Numbered from the stretch's first letter, positions 35,379 through 44,662 are shown. The stretch: DNA of 64,000 bases from FLUQ01 sp031551515 (GCA_031551515.1 JAVBNL010000028.1:1-64000); one strand, 5' to 3'. Program-made: numbers and translations. Notes: a model not told the origin generated them from the letters alone.

Positions 35379-36248
35379 TCAATCAACAGTGTGCCCCGCC
35401 AGGCGCAACGCGTCGGCGGCAGCCCGCGTGTTGTCCTCACGCACCAAAAAATATCCGGTGCTGAAAGTGGTCACGTAATAAATGCTGATCCGTTCCGCCG
35501 CGATGATGGCGCTGAGGTTCGCCACCACGCCGGAGAGCGAAACGTCAAGTTCCGCCCGCAGCATGAAGGCCCGCCAGCCCTTGTCAAGCTTCAGCCCCGC
35601 GCCGCTCGCGGGCGCCGACTCTTCGGGCAGCACCAGCGAAAGCTCGTTGCCGCCCTGCGCCATGGCAAAAAAGGCTCCTGCCGCAACGGCGGGCACGGCT
35701 TCACCGGGCTCAAGGCGGCACAGGGCGTAGCGCTCGGGCAAAAGAGCGATGCGAAAACTGAAGGCTTTGCCGTTGGCCTGGGCGCGTTCCATGCGGCGCA
35801 GGTTGCGGCGGCGCGCGGCATCCGCCATGCGGCGGCGGTCTTCGGGCGTTTCGGGTATAAGCGGCCGCACCGCCGTGGGGCGGCCTTCTTCGTTCAGGGC
35901 CACAAAGGTCAGATAAGCCGTACCCACATGGCGCGTTTCGCCGGTATAGGGGTTTTCGGCCTCAATGCGCGCGCCCACTTCAATGGAACTACGGTGCACC
36001 ATGTTGACCGAGGTTCGGTAAAGCATGTCTTCGCCCATGCGCACCGGGCTTTTAAAATCCATGCGGTCGACGGAAACCGTGACCACGCGGCTGCCCGCGT
36101 GCCGCGCCGCGGACATGCCGCCCGCCGTATCCAGGTGATACAAAATATACCCGCCGTGCATCACGCCGTTGGTGTTCGATTCCGCCGGCTGGGGCTTGTG
36201 CCGCATTTCCATGCGGCTGTGGCTTATGGGTTTTCCTTCCTGTGTCAT
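35379..36248 (-). CDS. Fusion of hotdog acyl-CoA thioesterase and CASTOR-like ACT domain
   Basis: A 289-aa two-domain protein. Residues 1-130 form a YciA-type hotdog thioesterase with SNTNGVMHGGYILYHLDTAG (N25, H31-G-G, catalytic D40). An Arg-rich linker (135-160, EDRRRMADAARRRNLRRM) leads to an ACT domain of the kind found as separate small proteins (RIALLPERYALCRLEPG, GWRAFMLRAELDVSLSGVVA, ISIYYVTTFSTGYFLVRED). ACT domains bind amino acids, so allosteric control of thioester hydrolysis is possible. ATG at 36248 follows ACGGAG by 8 nt; an ATG at 36263 overlapping the upstream stop is an alternative. The much longer open frame to 36731 is antisense noise over kdsD. Confidence 0.78.
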   Translation of the reverse strand: MTQEGKPISHSRMEMRHKPQPAESNTNGVMHGGYILYHLDTAGGMSAARHAGSRVVTVSVDRMDFKSPVRMGEDMLYRTSVNMVHRSSIEVGARIEAENPYTGETRHVGTAYLTFVALNEEGRPTAVRPLIPETPEDRRRMADAARRRNLRRMERAQANGKAFSFRIALLPERYALCRLEPGEAVPAVAAGAFFAMAQGGNELSLVLPEESAPASGAGLKLDKGWRAFMLRAELDVSLSGVVANLSAIIAAERISIYYVTTFSTGYFLVREDNTRAAADALRLAGHTVD

Positions 36249-36259
36249 GCGGCGCTCCG

Positions 36260-37252
36260 TCATACCGTGAAGTGTACTTTGCCCTTGCCCAGAAGGTCGT
36301 GCAGGTGGATTATACCCAACAAAAGGCCGTCTTCTTTGATCACGGGCAGCACGGTGATGGCCGTCTGCTCCATCAGGTTGAGCAGTTCGGCCACGGACTG
36401 CTCCGCTTTGCCGTGGCGCGGGTTTTTCGTCATTACCGTCGATACGGGCGCGGCAAGATCCAGGTTGCCCCTGGCGGCACGGCGGCGAATGTCGCCATCC
36501 GTCATAATGCCGGTAAGCAGCCCTTCGCTGTCCGTCACCAGCACCGCGCCCAGGCCGCCCGCATCCTGCACCGCCAACGCCGCCGCAACCGTGGCCGTTT
36601 GCAGCACCACGGGCAGGTTCTGGGTGTGCATGACCTCGGAAATCTTCAGGCGCAAACGCTGGCCCAGGCTGCCGCCGGGGTGAAAACGCTTGAAATCGTC
36701 GCGGGTAAAGGCTTTGGCGTGCACCAGGCAAACCGCCAGCGCGTCGCCCATGACCGTGGTGGCCGTGGTGCTGGTCGTGGGCGCAAGATCCATGGGGCAG
36801 GCCTCGCGCGGCACGCCGATACCAAGCACGATATCCGACAGCCTGGCCAGGGGAGACGCCGCGTCGCCGGTCATGGCGATCAGCTTCGGCCCCATGGAAC
36901 GCAAGGCCGGGATGATGGCGTTCAGCTCTTCCGTCTTGCCGGAATAGGATATGGCGATCACCACGTCATCCGCTCTGATGGAGCCCAAATCGCCGTGCGC
37001 GCCTTCCACGGGGTGCAAAAAAAACGAGGGGGTGCCGGTGGAAGAAAGCGTGGCCGCCACCTTGCGGCCCACCAGGCCAGATTTGCCCAGGCCCGTGACC
37101 ACCACCCGGCCTTTGCAGTTGGCCAAAACTTCAACGGCGGCGGAAAATTCGGAGCCCAAGCGTTCGGCCACGGCCTGCAATCCTTGCACCTCAACGGCGA
37201 ACACTTCTTCGCGGGCGATTTTAACCCAGTCTTTCTTCATGCCGTCAGACAT
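36260..37252 (-). CDS. Arabinose-5-phosphate isomerase (KdsD/KpsF/GutQ family)
   Basis: A 330-aa enzyme that converts ribulose-5-P to arabinose-5-P, the first step to Kdo for lipopolysaccharide. The SIS domain (about 35-180) has VVTGLGKSGLVGRKVAATLSS, HPVEGAHGDLG and ISYSGKTEEL, and two CBS domains (205-330) follow, with the KRFHPGGSLGQRL linker typical of the family. Its presence fits a Gram-negative outer membrane. ATG at 37252 has AGGTG upstream; it lies 17 nt after the VUT gene. Confidence 0.92.
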   Translation of the reverse strand: MSDGMKKDWVKIAREEVFAVEVQGLQAVAERLGSEFSAAVEVLANCKGRVVVTGLGKSGLVGRKVAATLSSTGTPSFFLHPVEGAHGDLGSIRADDVVIAISYSGKTEELNAIIPALRSMGPKLIAMTGDAASPLARLSDIVLGIGVPREACPMDLAPTTSTTATTVMGDALAVCLVHAKAFTRDDFKRFHPGGSLGQRLRLKISEVMHTQNLPVVLQTATVAAALAVQDAGGLGAVLVTDSEGLLTGIMTDGDIRRRAARGNLDLAAPVSTVMTKNPRHGKAEQSVAELLNLMEQTAITVLPVIKEDGLLLGIIHLHDLLGKGKVHFTV

Positions 37253-37269
37253 AACGCACCTCTTGCGCC

Positions 37270-37779
37270 TTACGCGCTTCTTGCGCCTTTCGCGCCTTTC
37301 GCATCAGGGGCTTTTTCCCGGCGTCTGGCCATATAATAGACGATAATGGAACCGACCATCTTGCTCAGGGTCATCAGCAGCACGGACGGCACGGAAACAA
37401 AGCCCATCAGGGCGAGAAAAACCGCGCTGTCCACCGGCGTGCTGAACAGGCTTGAGAGCAGAACGCGCTGCGAAAAGGGCCTGCCGGTCCAGGTATACAC
37501 GGCCCAGTCCAAAAATTCGCTGGTCAAAAAGGCGGCCACGCTGGCAAAAGCCACATCCGGCCCGGCCATGAACCAGCTGATGGCCCCGCCAACCAGCATG
37601 GCGGGCAGAATGCTGTGCCCCACCTCACGCTGGGCGTAATCGCGCAGCACAAAGGTGAAACCCACGATGAGCGAGGCCGGGGGCCAAACGTCGCCGCCGG
37701 GCAAGGTCAACGGGGTGATCACGGTGAACAGCCAGTTAACCAAAACCACGTTGGCTATGTAAACAAAGACGTAAAACAC
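37270..37779 (-). CDS. VUT-family (DUF165) queuosine-precursor-type transporter
   Basis: A 169-aa membrane protein with about five helices. It has the VUT pattern FVLRDYAQREVGHSILPAMLVGG, SEFLDWAVYTWTGRPFSQRVLLSSLFSTPVDSAVFL and a basic C-terminus, and E. coli YhhQ imports preQ0/preQ1. queF, a queuosine-pathway gene, lies 8 kb away in the same window, which is compatible but not proof. The start appears to be GTG at 37779 with GAGG upstream. The C-terminal AKGAKGA repeat is encoded by a short repetitive GCGCCTTTCGC-like stretch. Confidence 0.75.
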   Translation of the reverse strand: MFYVFVYIANVVLVNWLFTVITPLTLPGGDVWPPASLIVGFTFVLRDYAQREVGHSILPAMLVGGAISWFMAGPDVAFASVAAFLTSEFLDWAVYTWTGRPFSQRVLLSSLFSTPVDSAVFLALMGFVSVPSVLLMTLSKMVGSIIVYYMARRREKAPDAKGAKGARSA

Positions 37780-37857
37780 GAATATAACCTCATGCGGAGA
37801 ATGACGCCGGAACCTTACACCTTTACCCCGTGCGCGGGGAAAGGTAAAGACACGCCG

Positions 37858-38595
37858 CTATGAAACGCGGTCGGCGCCGAGAGAGCGAGAGACGTTGTAA
37901 GCCGTCTGGCGGACCAGGCCGATCTTTTCCGTCAGCGTGGCATCGGCGAACCGCGCGCTGGCCCCGGAAATGGAAAGAACCGCCACCATCTCGTTTTTGG
38001 CGTTGAAGATAGGCGCGGCAATGGAAGAAACCCCCTCTTCGCGCTCTCCGTGCCCCACGGAATATCCGTTTTCGCGAATGCCGGCCAGGTCTTGCATGGA
38101 CAAGCCCGGGGTCAGGGTCAAAACTTCTTCTTGCAGAGCCGGTTCCGCGTAAGACAACAGCATTTTCCCCGGCGCCCCCTTGTTGATGGGCAGAAAATCG
38201 CCGATATGGATCACCCGCCGCAAAGTAAAGGTGCCGTCAACGCGCTCGATGCACACCCGGTGCGCGCCCCGCTGCACGTACAAACTGACGTTTTCGCCGC
38301 ATTTATCGCGCAGGGCGGTCATATGCTCCAGCGCGACCTTGCGCAGGTCCAGGTTGGCGAAGCAGATAGCACCGAGATGGGCTATCTGCGGCCCCAGGTA
38401 ATAGCGCTTGGTATCGGCGTTTCTGGATAAAAAACCGCGCCGTTCCAGCGTGGAAAGCAGCCTGGTCGTGGTGCTGGGGGCAAGGTCGATCTTGCGGCAT
38501 ATCTCCACGAGAGACAGCTCCGGCTCTTCGGCGCTGAAGCATTGGAGTATGCTGAGGGCTCTGTCGGCTGTGCGGATTGAATCGGATGCAGGCAT
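37858..38595 (-). CDS. IclR-family transcriptional regulator
   Basis: A 245-aa regulator. The winged helix-turn-helix (about 6-65) contains LSLVEICRKIDLAPSTTTRLLSTLERRGFL. The effector-binding GAF-like IclR domain (about 80-240) has RVIHIGDFLPINKGAPGKMLL and GYSVGHGEREEGVSSIAAPIF. IclR proteins bind palindromes close to TGGAAATNATTTCCA, and such boxes occur at 45874-45888 and 45979-46004, at the head of the catabolic operon that ends just upstream of this gene. It has its own promoter at 38658-38686. Confidence 0.88.
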   Translation of the reverse strand: MPASDSIRTADRALSILQCFSAEEPELSLVEICRKIDLAPSTTTRLLSTLERRGFLSRNADTKRYYLGPQIAHLGAICFANLDLRKVALEHMTALRDKCGENVSLYVQRGAHRVCIERVDGTFTLRRVIHIGDFLPINKGAPGKMLLSYAEPALQEEVLTLTPGLSMQDLAGIRENGYSVGHGEREEGVSSIAAPIFNAKNEMVAVLSISGASARFADATLTEKIGLVRQTAYNVSRSLGADRVS

Positions 38596-38657
38596 ACGTC
38601 ACTCGGAAAAAGATATCGGGATTACCGCGCGGGCGCGACAAAATCACCGTGCCTTTT

Positions 38658-38686
38658 CAGATAGGGAACCAGCCCGCCCGCGTCAA
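38658..38686 (-). promoter_or_regulatory. Promoter of the IclR-family gene
   Basis: TTGACG, exactly 17 nt, TATCTG on the minus strand, 63 nt upstream of the start codon. The rest of 38596-38843 contains no gene that I can support. Confidence 0.5.
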
Positions 38687-38843
38687 GCACTTACCGCATG
38701 CCGCCGCCCGCGCTGCTCGTGCCGATCCCGTGCCGAACAGCGCGGGGCCTGCGGCCGCAAAACGATACCGAGAATGGCCGTCATATAGACGGTGAACAAA
38801 ATCCCGTATTTTTCCGCATGATTTTCGCTGCTGCGTTTACAGG

Positions 38844-39992
38844 TTAGGGAGCGACGAAATCCATCTGTCGAAAAAGAATTCTGCCGTTGCACATGGTCAG
38901 CTGCGGCATAAGCATCTCGGTTCCGTAGAATGATTCTTTGAACGTATCGGTGAACTTGACCCGTTTTTTCTCTTTACGCAGAATGGCTACGTCGGCGAAA
39001 GCGCCGGGGGCCAGCGTTCCTATCTCTTTTTCCATACCCAGCCAACGGGCGGGGTTGGCCGCCGCGCAGCGGGCGAGAGCCGCCTCGTCCATGCCCAGGT
39101 TCAGGTATTTGGAAAGCAGATAGGCCATGCCCATGACGGGTTCGCGGTACATGGTCAGGGTTGAAAGGTCCGTGCTGATGAAATCCGGCAGGAAATCCTG
39201 TTTCAGGGCCTGGCGGGTCAAAGGCAACGAAAAATGCGCCGTGCCGTTGGCCGCGTCGAACAGAACCCCCCGTTCCCTTGCCCGGCGAATGCCCGCTGAA
39301 ACGTTGCCTTCCGTATCCAGAATGGTATGCCCGTGCCCCTGATACACGTGGCAGACCACGTCGCCGGGGCGCAGCGCCTCCGCGATATCCTCAAGAGGCG
39401 CTGCGGGGTTGGTCACGTGCACCACCACAGGACGGTTCACGCTTTCAGCGAAAGCCACGGTGTGCTTCAAGGGGGCCAAGCCCAGTTCGCCCACGATATT
39501 CTTGCTTACCCGCGCCTTGATACCCACCAGCACATCAGGATATTCCGCGAACAGCTCACGCGTGCGCGCTTCGTCATAACAGGCGGGATCCACGTTTTCG
39601 TGGTGCCGCCGCGTGCATAGGCCCGTGGGCGCGATGTTGAGCAAAGCCTTGATGCGCAGGGACGCCGTGGCGATTATCGTATCGTGAAACGCCTGAAAGT
39701 TGGCGGAACCGGCGGTGCCGCCATCCAATATCGTGGTCACGCCGCCGGGCGGAAAAACGTATTCGTGCGGCACGCCGCTTTCGTTGCCTTTGTCATAGAC
39801 GTGGGCGTGCATGTCGATAAAGCCGGGAAACACCAGACAGCCCGAGGCGTCGATGACATATTTCGGCGCCGCGTCTTCGGGCGCGGGAGCCTGAATGATA
39901 CGCTTGCCTTTGACGTATACGTTGCCCGGCCCGTTCAGCCCCGCTGCCGGGTCGATAATATGGCCGTTGATGATTGCGATATCCGCTTGCAT
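38844..39992 (-). CDS. Amidohydrolase/deacetylase-family metallohydrolase
   Basis: A 382-aa amidohydrolase (dihydroorotase-like). FPGFIDMHAHVYD gives the HxH metal pair, KARVSK supplies the probable carbamylated Lys, VVVHVTNPA and CHVYQGHGHTILD the further His ligands, and ISTDLSTL the catalytic Asp. It would cut a cyclic amide or remove an N-acyl group. GGAGG precedes the ATG. It is the last gene of the operon beginning at 45853, 25 nt after the racemase-family gene. The substrate is unknown. Confidence 0.82.
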   Translation of the reverse strand: MQADIAIINGHIIDPAAGLNGPGNVYVKGKRIIQAPAPEDAAPKYVIDASGCLVFPGFIDMHAHVYDKGNESGVPHEYVFPPGGVTTILDGGTAGSANFQAFHDTIIATASLRIKALLNIAPTGLCTRRHHENVDPACYDEARTRELFAEYPDVLVGIKARVSKNIVGELGLAPLKHTVAFAESVNRPVVVHVTNPAAPLEDIAEALRPGDVVCHVYQGHGHTILDTEGNVSAGIRRARERGVLFDAANGTAHFSLPLTRQALKQDFLPDFISTDLSTLTMYREPVMGMAYLLSKYLNLGMDEAALARCAAANPARWLGMEKEIGTLAPGAFADVAILRKEKKRVKFTDTFKESFYGTEMLMPQLTMCNGRILFRQMDFVAP

Positions 39993-40017
39993 GGATCCTC
40001 CGGTTGCATGACGCCGT

Positions 40018-41163
40018 TTACAGCGACTCTGACCAGCGCGCCGTCAGCCAGGGCTCCAGTTGCCGGGCGTCCAGCTCAAACCCCAGGCCGGGCGTTCGTG
40101 GCACGCTGATGGTGCCGTCGTTGTTCAGGGCTATCTCGCCGCACAGCGTCAACAAGGGGTTGTAGGTCACATCCACTTCGATATAGGGGTACGGCATGGG
40201 TCCGCCGCCCCTGTGTTCCGTCAGCACGGCCCCGGCCTGCATGGAGGCGTAAAAGTTGACCAGGGTGCCGAACACGTGCGGCATCACGGGTATGCCGAAC
40301 GCGTCGGCCAGCGCGGCGATGCGCGTAATGCCCGTGAACCCGCCGCAAACGCAGGGGTCGGGCTGGGCGATGGAAAAGGTTCCGGCCTGAAAAAATTCCC
40401 GGAACGCGGCCAGACTGCCCAACGCTTCGCCGCCGGAAACCGCAAAGGACACCGCGCGCGAAACGGCCTGATATCCGGGAATATCTTCAGGGGTGACCGG
40501 CTCTTCCATCCACAACAGCCCCGCTTCGTCCATGCGCCGTGCGGCTTCGATGGCGGCATGGGCGGTATAGCCCCGGTTGACGTCCACCATCAGAGCCGCA
40601 TCATCCCCCACCTGTCGGCGCATGGCCGTCATGGCCCTGCCGTCGGCCGCCGGGCTTGCGCCAATGCGGGGTTTGAAACCGCGATAGCCTTTTTGCAGCA
40701 ACTCGTCCGTATCGCGGACAAAATCGCGGTACTGGTCACCCCCGACTTTCAGGAAAGGCGCGCTGGCATAAGCGAAAAGCCTGTCGCGAAGAGCGCCGCC
40801 AAGCAAATCGCACACCGGCACGCCCTGCGCTCTGGCCCTGATGTCGTGCAGGGCGATATCCACCGCCGCCACCCCCATGATGGAGGCCCCGCGCCGGTCA
40901 TAGCCCATGCGCGCGCACATGGTCTGATACAGGCGGCCGGTCTCCAGAGGGTTTTGCCCCAACAGCCCGGATGCCGCCCGCGAACGGATAAACCCGGCGG
41001 ACGCGTGCGGCGTGGAATACGTCTCGCCCCAGCCGCGCAGCCCGCTGTCGGTGACGATCTCCACCAGCAAAAATTCGCGGGACTTGAGCGTCTGTACGGA
41101 ATTGGCCAGCGGTTCCGGCAGGGTAAAGGCCAGATGATAGCCGTTTATTTTCGTAATCTTCAC
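40018..41163 (-). CDS. Mandelate racemase/muconate-lactonizing enzyme family protein
   Basis: A 381-aa enolase-superfamily enzyme that abstracts a proton alpha to a carboxylate. Residues align well with mandelate racemase: K164-P-R166 (KxK, second Lys replaced by Arg), metal ligands D194, E220 or E221 and E246, and a His-Asp dyad H296 with D269. Both catalytic bases are therefore present, so either racemisation or dehydration of a hydroxy acid is possible. The start is GTG at 41163 with AAGGA 7 nt upstream. It lies between the DASS carrier and the amidohydrolase in one operon. Confidence 0.85.
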   Translation of the reverse strand: MKITKINGYHLAFTLPEPLANSVQTLKSREFLLVEIVTDSGLRGWGETYSTPHASAGFIRSRAASGLLGQNPLETGRLYQTMCARMGYDRRGASIMGVAAVDIALHDIRARAQGVPVCDLLGGALRDRLFAYASAPFLKVGGDQYRDFVRDTDELLQKGYRGFKPRIGASPAADGRAMTAMRRQVGDDAALMVDVNRGYTAHAAIEAARRMDEAGLLWMEEPVTPEDIPGYQAVSRAVSFAVSGGEALGSLAAFREFFQAGTFSIAQPDPCVCGGFTGITRIAALADAFGIPVMPHVFGTLVNFYASMQAGAVLTEHRGGGPMPYPYIEVDVTYNPLLTLCGEIALNNDGTISVPRTPGLGFELDARQLEPWLTARWSESL

Positions 41164-41193
41164 GATCAGTTCCTTTTCGGCCGACGCCGGCGG

Positions 41194-42678
41194 TCAATAT
41201 GAAAGGATCGGCCCCCAGAACGTGAACACGCAGATGAAGTACACGACGCAGGCGATGCCGCAGAGCAGCGGGCCGACCTTGACGTAATCCTGCACAGCCA
41301 GCTTGCCCGTGCCGTAAACCACGATGCTCGGCACCGTGTTGTAGAACATCAGCAGCGGATACCCCGAAATGATCATGCCCACGGGCAGAGCCAGCAAAAC
41401 CGGGTCGATGCCCGCCGTTTTGGCCAGTTCAAGCAAAATGGGCACAAAAGCCGTGGCCATAGCCATGGTGGTGGCGAAAAGGATGTGCAGATACTGCACG
41501 ACCACGATGACGATGCAAAGCAGCGCCGCCACCCCAAGCCCCTTGAGCCCGAGAAGGTTGAAAATGTTGAGGGCGATCCATTTGGCGGCCCCGGTCTGCA
41601 TCAGGATGCCGCCCAAAGACAGCCCGCCGCCGCAGATCAGCAACACGGACCACGAAACGCTTTTGCTCGTGCTTTCCCAATCCAGCACGCCGATCACGGG
41701 GCAAAAGAACAGGGAAACGGTAGCGATGCAGACCACGTTGATGTCGAGCTTCGTCCATGAACCGGTTATCCAGAGCAGCACCGTCAGAGCCATGATGACG
41801 GCCACGCGCACTTCCGGCGCGGTGATGGGACCGAGGCTTTCCAGGCGTTCGCGGATGAATTCCACCCCGCCGTCGATCTCGTTCTTTTCCGGCTTGAAAA
41901 CGATGTGCATGACCCACCAGGTGATGACGCACATCAGCGCCGCCGGGGGGAACCCCGCGACAAGCCATTGCGTGTACGTGATGGGGGCCAAGCCGGCCTT
42001 GACCATGAAGTCCACGATGATCACGTTTGGTGGGCTGCCGGTCAGCACGCCCGCGCTGAGTATGGCGTTGACGAAAGCGATGGTGAGCAGAATGTTGATG
42101 GTGAACTTTGAGCGACCCGGCCCCTGATAATTGAAAAGATTGATCACCGCCAGAGCGATGGGCAGCAAGATGGCCGTGCGGGCCGTGGACGAGGGCAGCA
42201 TGAAAGAAAGCACCATGCTGACCAGCACCATGCCGAAGGTGATGCGCCGCACCGAGCTGCCTGTTTTGCTCAAAATCGCGAAAGTGATGCGGTCGGCCAG
42301 GCCGGTTTTGACCATGGCCGCCGCCAGAATGAAAGAACCGAACATCAGAAAGACGGATCCCCCGGCATAGGGGGGCAGCACCTGGCCCAGCTTCACCGTG
42401 TCGGTAAAAACCACGGCGGGAATGATGGCGAGGCTGGTGACCGCGAGATGGATCGATTCCGTCAGATATAAAACAAAAACCGCGGTGAAAATGGCTATGG
42501 CTTTCTGCCCGGCGAGGCTCAGGCCTTCGGGCTGCGGCAGAAAGGTGATCAACAGGGCCAGGCCGATAGCCAGCGGCAGGCCGATTTTTTTACGGAACGC
42601 GTCAAAACCCGAAGGACCGATCTTCCCCACCGCGCCCGCCGGGGCAACGGCGGCATTTACTTGCTGTGACGTTTGCAT
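41194..42678 (-). CDS. DASS/SLC13-family anion carrier
   Basis: A 494-aa membrane carrier with about 11-13 helices. The two re-entrant SNT-like motifs appear as MLPSSTARTAILLPIA and MAMATAFVPILLELAK, with TGSPPNVIIVDFM in the middle. Such carriers take up di- and tricarboxylates or exchange them. GAGG precedes the ATG. It lies between the dehydrogenase and racemase-family genes, so it probably imports the substrate of this operon. Confidence 0.87.
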   Translation of the reverse strand: MQTSQQVNAAVAPAGAVGKIGPSGFDAFRKKIGLPLAIGLALLITFLPQPEGLSLAGQKAIAIFTAVFVLYLTESIHLAVTSLAIIPAVVFTDTVKLGQVLPPYAGGSVFLMFGSFILAAAMVKTGLADRITFAILSKTGSSVRRITFGMVLVSMVLSFMLPSSTARTAILLPIALAVINLFNYQGPGRSKFTINILLTIAFVNAILSAGVLTGSPPNVIIVDFMVKAGLAPITYTQWLVAGFPPAALMCVITWWVMHIVFKPEKNEIDGGVEFIRERLESLGPITAPEVRVAVIMALTVLLWITGSWTKLDINVVCIATVSLFFCPVIGVLDWESTSKSVSWSVLLICGGGLSLGGILMQTGAAKWIALNIFNLLGLKGLGVAALLCIVIVVVQYLHILFATTMAMATAFVPILLELAKTAGIDPVLLALPVGMIISGYPLLMFYNTVPSIVVYGTGKLAVQDYVKVGPLLCGIACVVYFICVFTFWGPILSY

Positions 42679-42759
42679 AGAGCGCCTCAGTGGTTTACAG
42701 GGTGCAACAACAAAACAATCAACCCTTTACGCAAAAGACTCCGGGCTCGCCCAGCCGTT

Positions 42760-43704
42760 TCAGGCTCCTTTCCCCCCGGCGCCGTCCGCCGCGCCCAAAA
42801 GCGCGTCCGCGACCTTGCCGGCGATAACCGAGCCTACATACTGCTGTGATTCGACCGTGCGCGCGCCCATATGCGGCACGACAACCACTTGAGGAAAGCG
42901 CAGCAAGGGGTGGTCCGCTCCGGGCGGTTCCTGTTCCAAAACGTCAAGACAAAGCCCGCGTATTTTTCCGCTTTCAAGCCCGCGTAGCATGGCGGCCTCG
43001 TCAAGAATGCCGCCCCGGGCCAGATTGGCGATAATTACCCCGTCTTTCATGGACGCGACAGCGGCATCATTGATCATGCCTTGTGTTTCCGGGGTCAGAG
43101 GGGCGTGCACGCTGATGACGTCCGCTTCACGGTAAAGGGCTTCCGCCGCCACAAGGGCTATGCCTTCCGCCGCCGCCCTCTCCGCCGGGCACATGGGGTC
43201 GTAAGCCACGACCCGCATGCCGAAGGCCCGGCACAATTGCGCTACCCGCAAACCAATGCGGCCCAAGGCTATCAGGCCCAAGGTCTTGTCTTTCAGCTGC
43301 GAGCCGAGAAAGCTGTCCGCGCGCCAGTGGCCGGCCCGCACGTCGTTGTAGGCCGGGCAGATGTTGCGAACCAGCGAAAGCAACAACCCCATCGCCAGTT
43401 CCGCGACCGCGTCGGTGTTGCCGCCGGGCACGGAAAGCACCGCGATGCCCCGCTCCTTGGCCGCCGCCACATCGATATGGTCCAGGCCGATGCCGTGCAT
43501 GCCGATGGCTTTGAGTTTGGGAGCCCGCCGGATGATATCGCCCGGCAGAGCCACTTTTGTGCGCACGATAACGCCGTCGGCATCGGCCAGCGCTTCCGCC
43601 AGTTCTTCCGGCGAAGGAAGAAAGCGGAACACGGGCTCTATGCCGCGCTTGCGCAGAACGCTCGCCGCGTCATCGTGAATCTTTTCCGCGATCAGCACTT
43701 TCAT
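42760..43704 (-). CDS. D-2-hydroxyacid (phosphoglycerate-type) dehydrogenase
   Basis: A 314-aa NAD-dependent dehydrogenase. The nucleotide loop is LGLIALGRIGLRVAQL, the catalytic Arg lies in IIANLARGGILDE, the Glu in LDVLEQEPPG, and the His in VVPHMGARTVES. It would interconvert a 2-hydroxy acid and a 2-oxo acid. ATG at 43704 overlaps the stop of the lyase gene as ATGA; an in-frame ATG at 43716 would add four residues. Unlike the remnant at 6591-7432, this copy is intact. Confidence 0.87.
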   Translation of the reverse strand: MKVLIAEKIHDDAASVLRKRGIEPVFRFLPSPEELAEALADADGVIVRTKVALPGDIIRRAPKLKAIGMHGIGLDHIDVAAAKERGIAVLSVPGGNTDAVAELAMGLLLSLVRNICPAYNDVRAGHWRADSFLGSQLKDKTLGLIALGRIGLRVAQLCRAFGMRVVAYDPMCPAERAAAEGIALVAAEALYREADVISVHAPLTPETQGMINDAAVASMKDGVIIANLARGGILDEAAMLRGLESGKIRGLCLDVLEQEPPGADHPLLRFPQVVVVPHMGARTVESQQYVGSVIAGKVADALLGAADGAGGKGA

Positions 43705-44633
43705 GGCTGCGCGCATTTGGCGAAAGGAGCCAGATCCGAAGTTTTTCCGGCTTTCAGCACGCAGCTTTCCGTGGGATGGCCCACATATTCCTGCGCCAGA
43801 CGGGCCACTCCGATGGCCTTGTCTATATCCACACCCGTTTCAACGCCCATGCCCGCGAACATGTTCAAGATGTCTTCGGTGGCGATGTTGCCGGAAGCGC
43901 CGGGCGCGAAGGGGCAACCGCCCAGGCCCGCGAAAGCCCCGTCAAACCAGGTCACCCCGGCCATAAGCCCGGCGAAGATGTTGCCCAGAGCCATGTTGCG
44001 GGTATTGTGAAAATGCAGCACCCACTCCACCTGAGGGAAAGCTTCCCGCATGGCCACACACTGGTTGTAAACCTGAAGCGGATGGGCCATGCCCGTGGTA
44101 TCGGACATGGATATTTCGGTGATGCCCAGATCGATGAAGCTCCGGGCCATGAATTTGATCTGGCTCAGGGGCACGTCGCCTTCAAAGGGGCAACCGAAAG
44201 CCGTGCCGATGGCGGCGGAAAGAGGCACGCCCGCGCCGTTCGCCAGCTTGACGCACTCCGCAAAGCCCTGCACGGACTCTTGAGGCGTTTTGTTAAAGTT
44301 GTTGCGGTTGTGCGACTCGCTGGCGGACGCGGTCAGCTTGATCTTGCCTATGCCCGCTTCGATGGCCCGTTCAGCCCCGCGCACGTTGGGCACCAGCGCC
44401 CTGAATTCCACGCCCGGGACCTTGCCCACCATGCGCAGCACGTCGGGGGTGTCGGCCATTTGCGGCGTGGCCTTGGGGTTCACGAAGGAACCGATCTCAA
44501 TGACCTTTATGCCCGCGGCGATACAACCTCTGACCAGATTGGCCTTTTGTTCGGTGGGGATAATTTTTTTCTCGTTCTGCAGCCCGTCGCGCGGACCCAC
44601 TTCGCAAATAACCGCTCGTTTCGGCAAATTCAT
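43701..44633 (-). CDS. HMG-CoA-lyase-family enzyme
   Basis: A 310-aa TIM-barrel lyase that would cleave a 3-hydroxyacyl-CoA, such as HMG-CoA or citramalyl-CoA, to acetyl-CoA and a keto acid. It has EVGPRDGLQNE (catalytic Asp-Gly region), HFHNTRNMAL (metal His pair) and the family signature GLGGCPFAPGASGNIATED, with its active-site Cys. ATG at 44633 follows GTGGAGGAAAG. With the CoA-transferase gene 29 nt upstream it forms a natural activate-then-cleave pair. Confidence 0.88.
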   Translation of the reverse strand: MNLPKRAVICEVGPRDGLQNEKKIIPTEQKANLVRGCIAAGIKVIEIGSFVNPKATPQMADTPDVLRMVGKVPGVEFRALVPNVRGAERAIEAGIGKIKLTASASESHNRNNFNKTPQESVQGFAECVKLANGAGVPLSAAIGTAFGCPFEGDVPLSQIKFMARSFIDLGITEISMSDTTGMAHPLQVYNQCVAMREAFPQVEWVLHFHNTRNMALGNIFAGLMAGVTWFDGAFAGLGGCPFAPGASGNIATEDILNMFAGMGVETGVDIDKAIGVARLAQEYVGHPTESCVLKAGKTSDLAPFAKCAQP

Positions 44634-44662
44634 ACTTTCCTCCACAATATGCGCATGTCGCG

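Noticed and set aside
36249..36731. N-terminal extension of the thioesterase-ACT gene
   Set aside because: The extension is antisense-frame sequence inside the isomerase gene. The hotdog domain starts at 36248, with its own ribosome binding site.
38683..38892. Small hydrophobic frame between the amidohydrolase and IclR genes
   Set aside because: It overlaps the amidohydrolase end, has no ribosome binding site, and the short hydrophobic stretch matches nothing I recognise.
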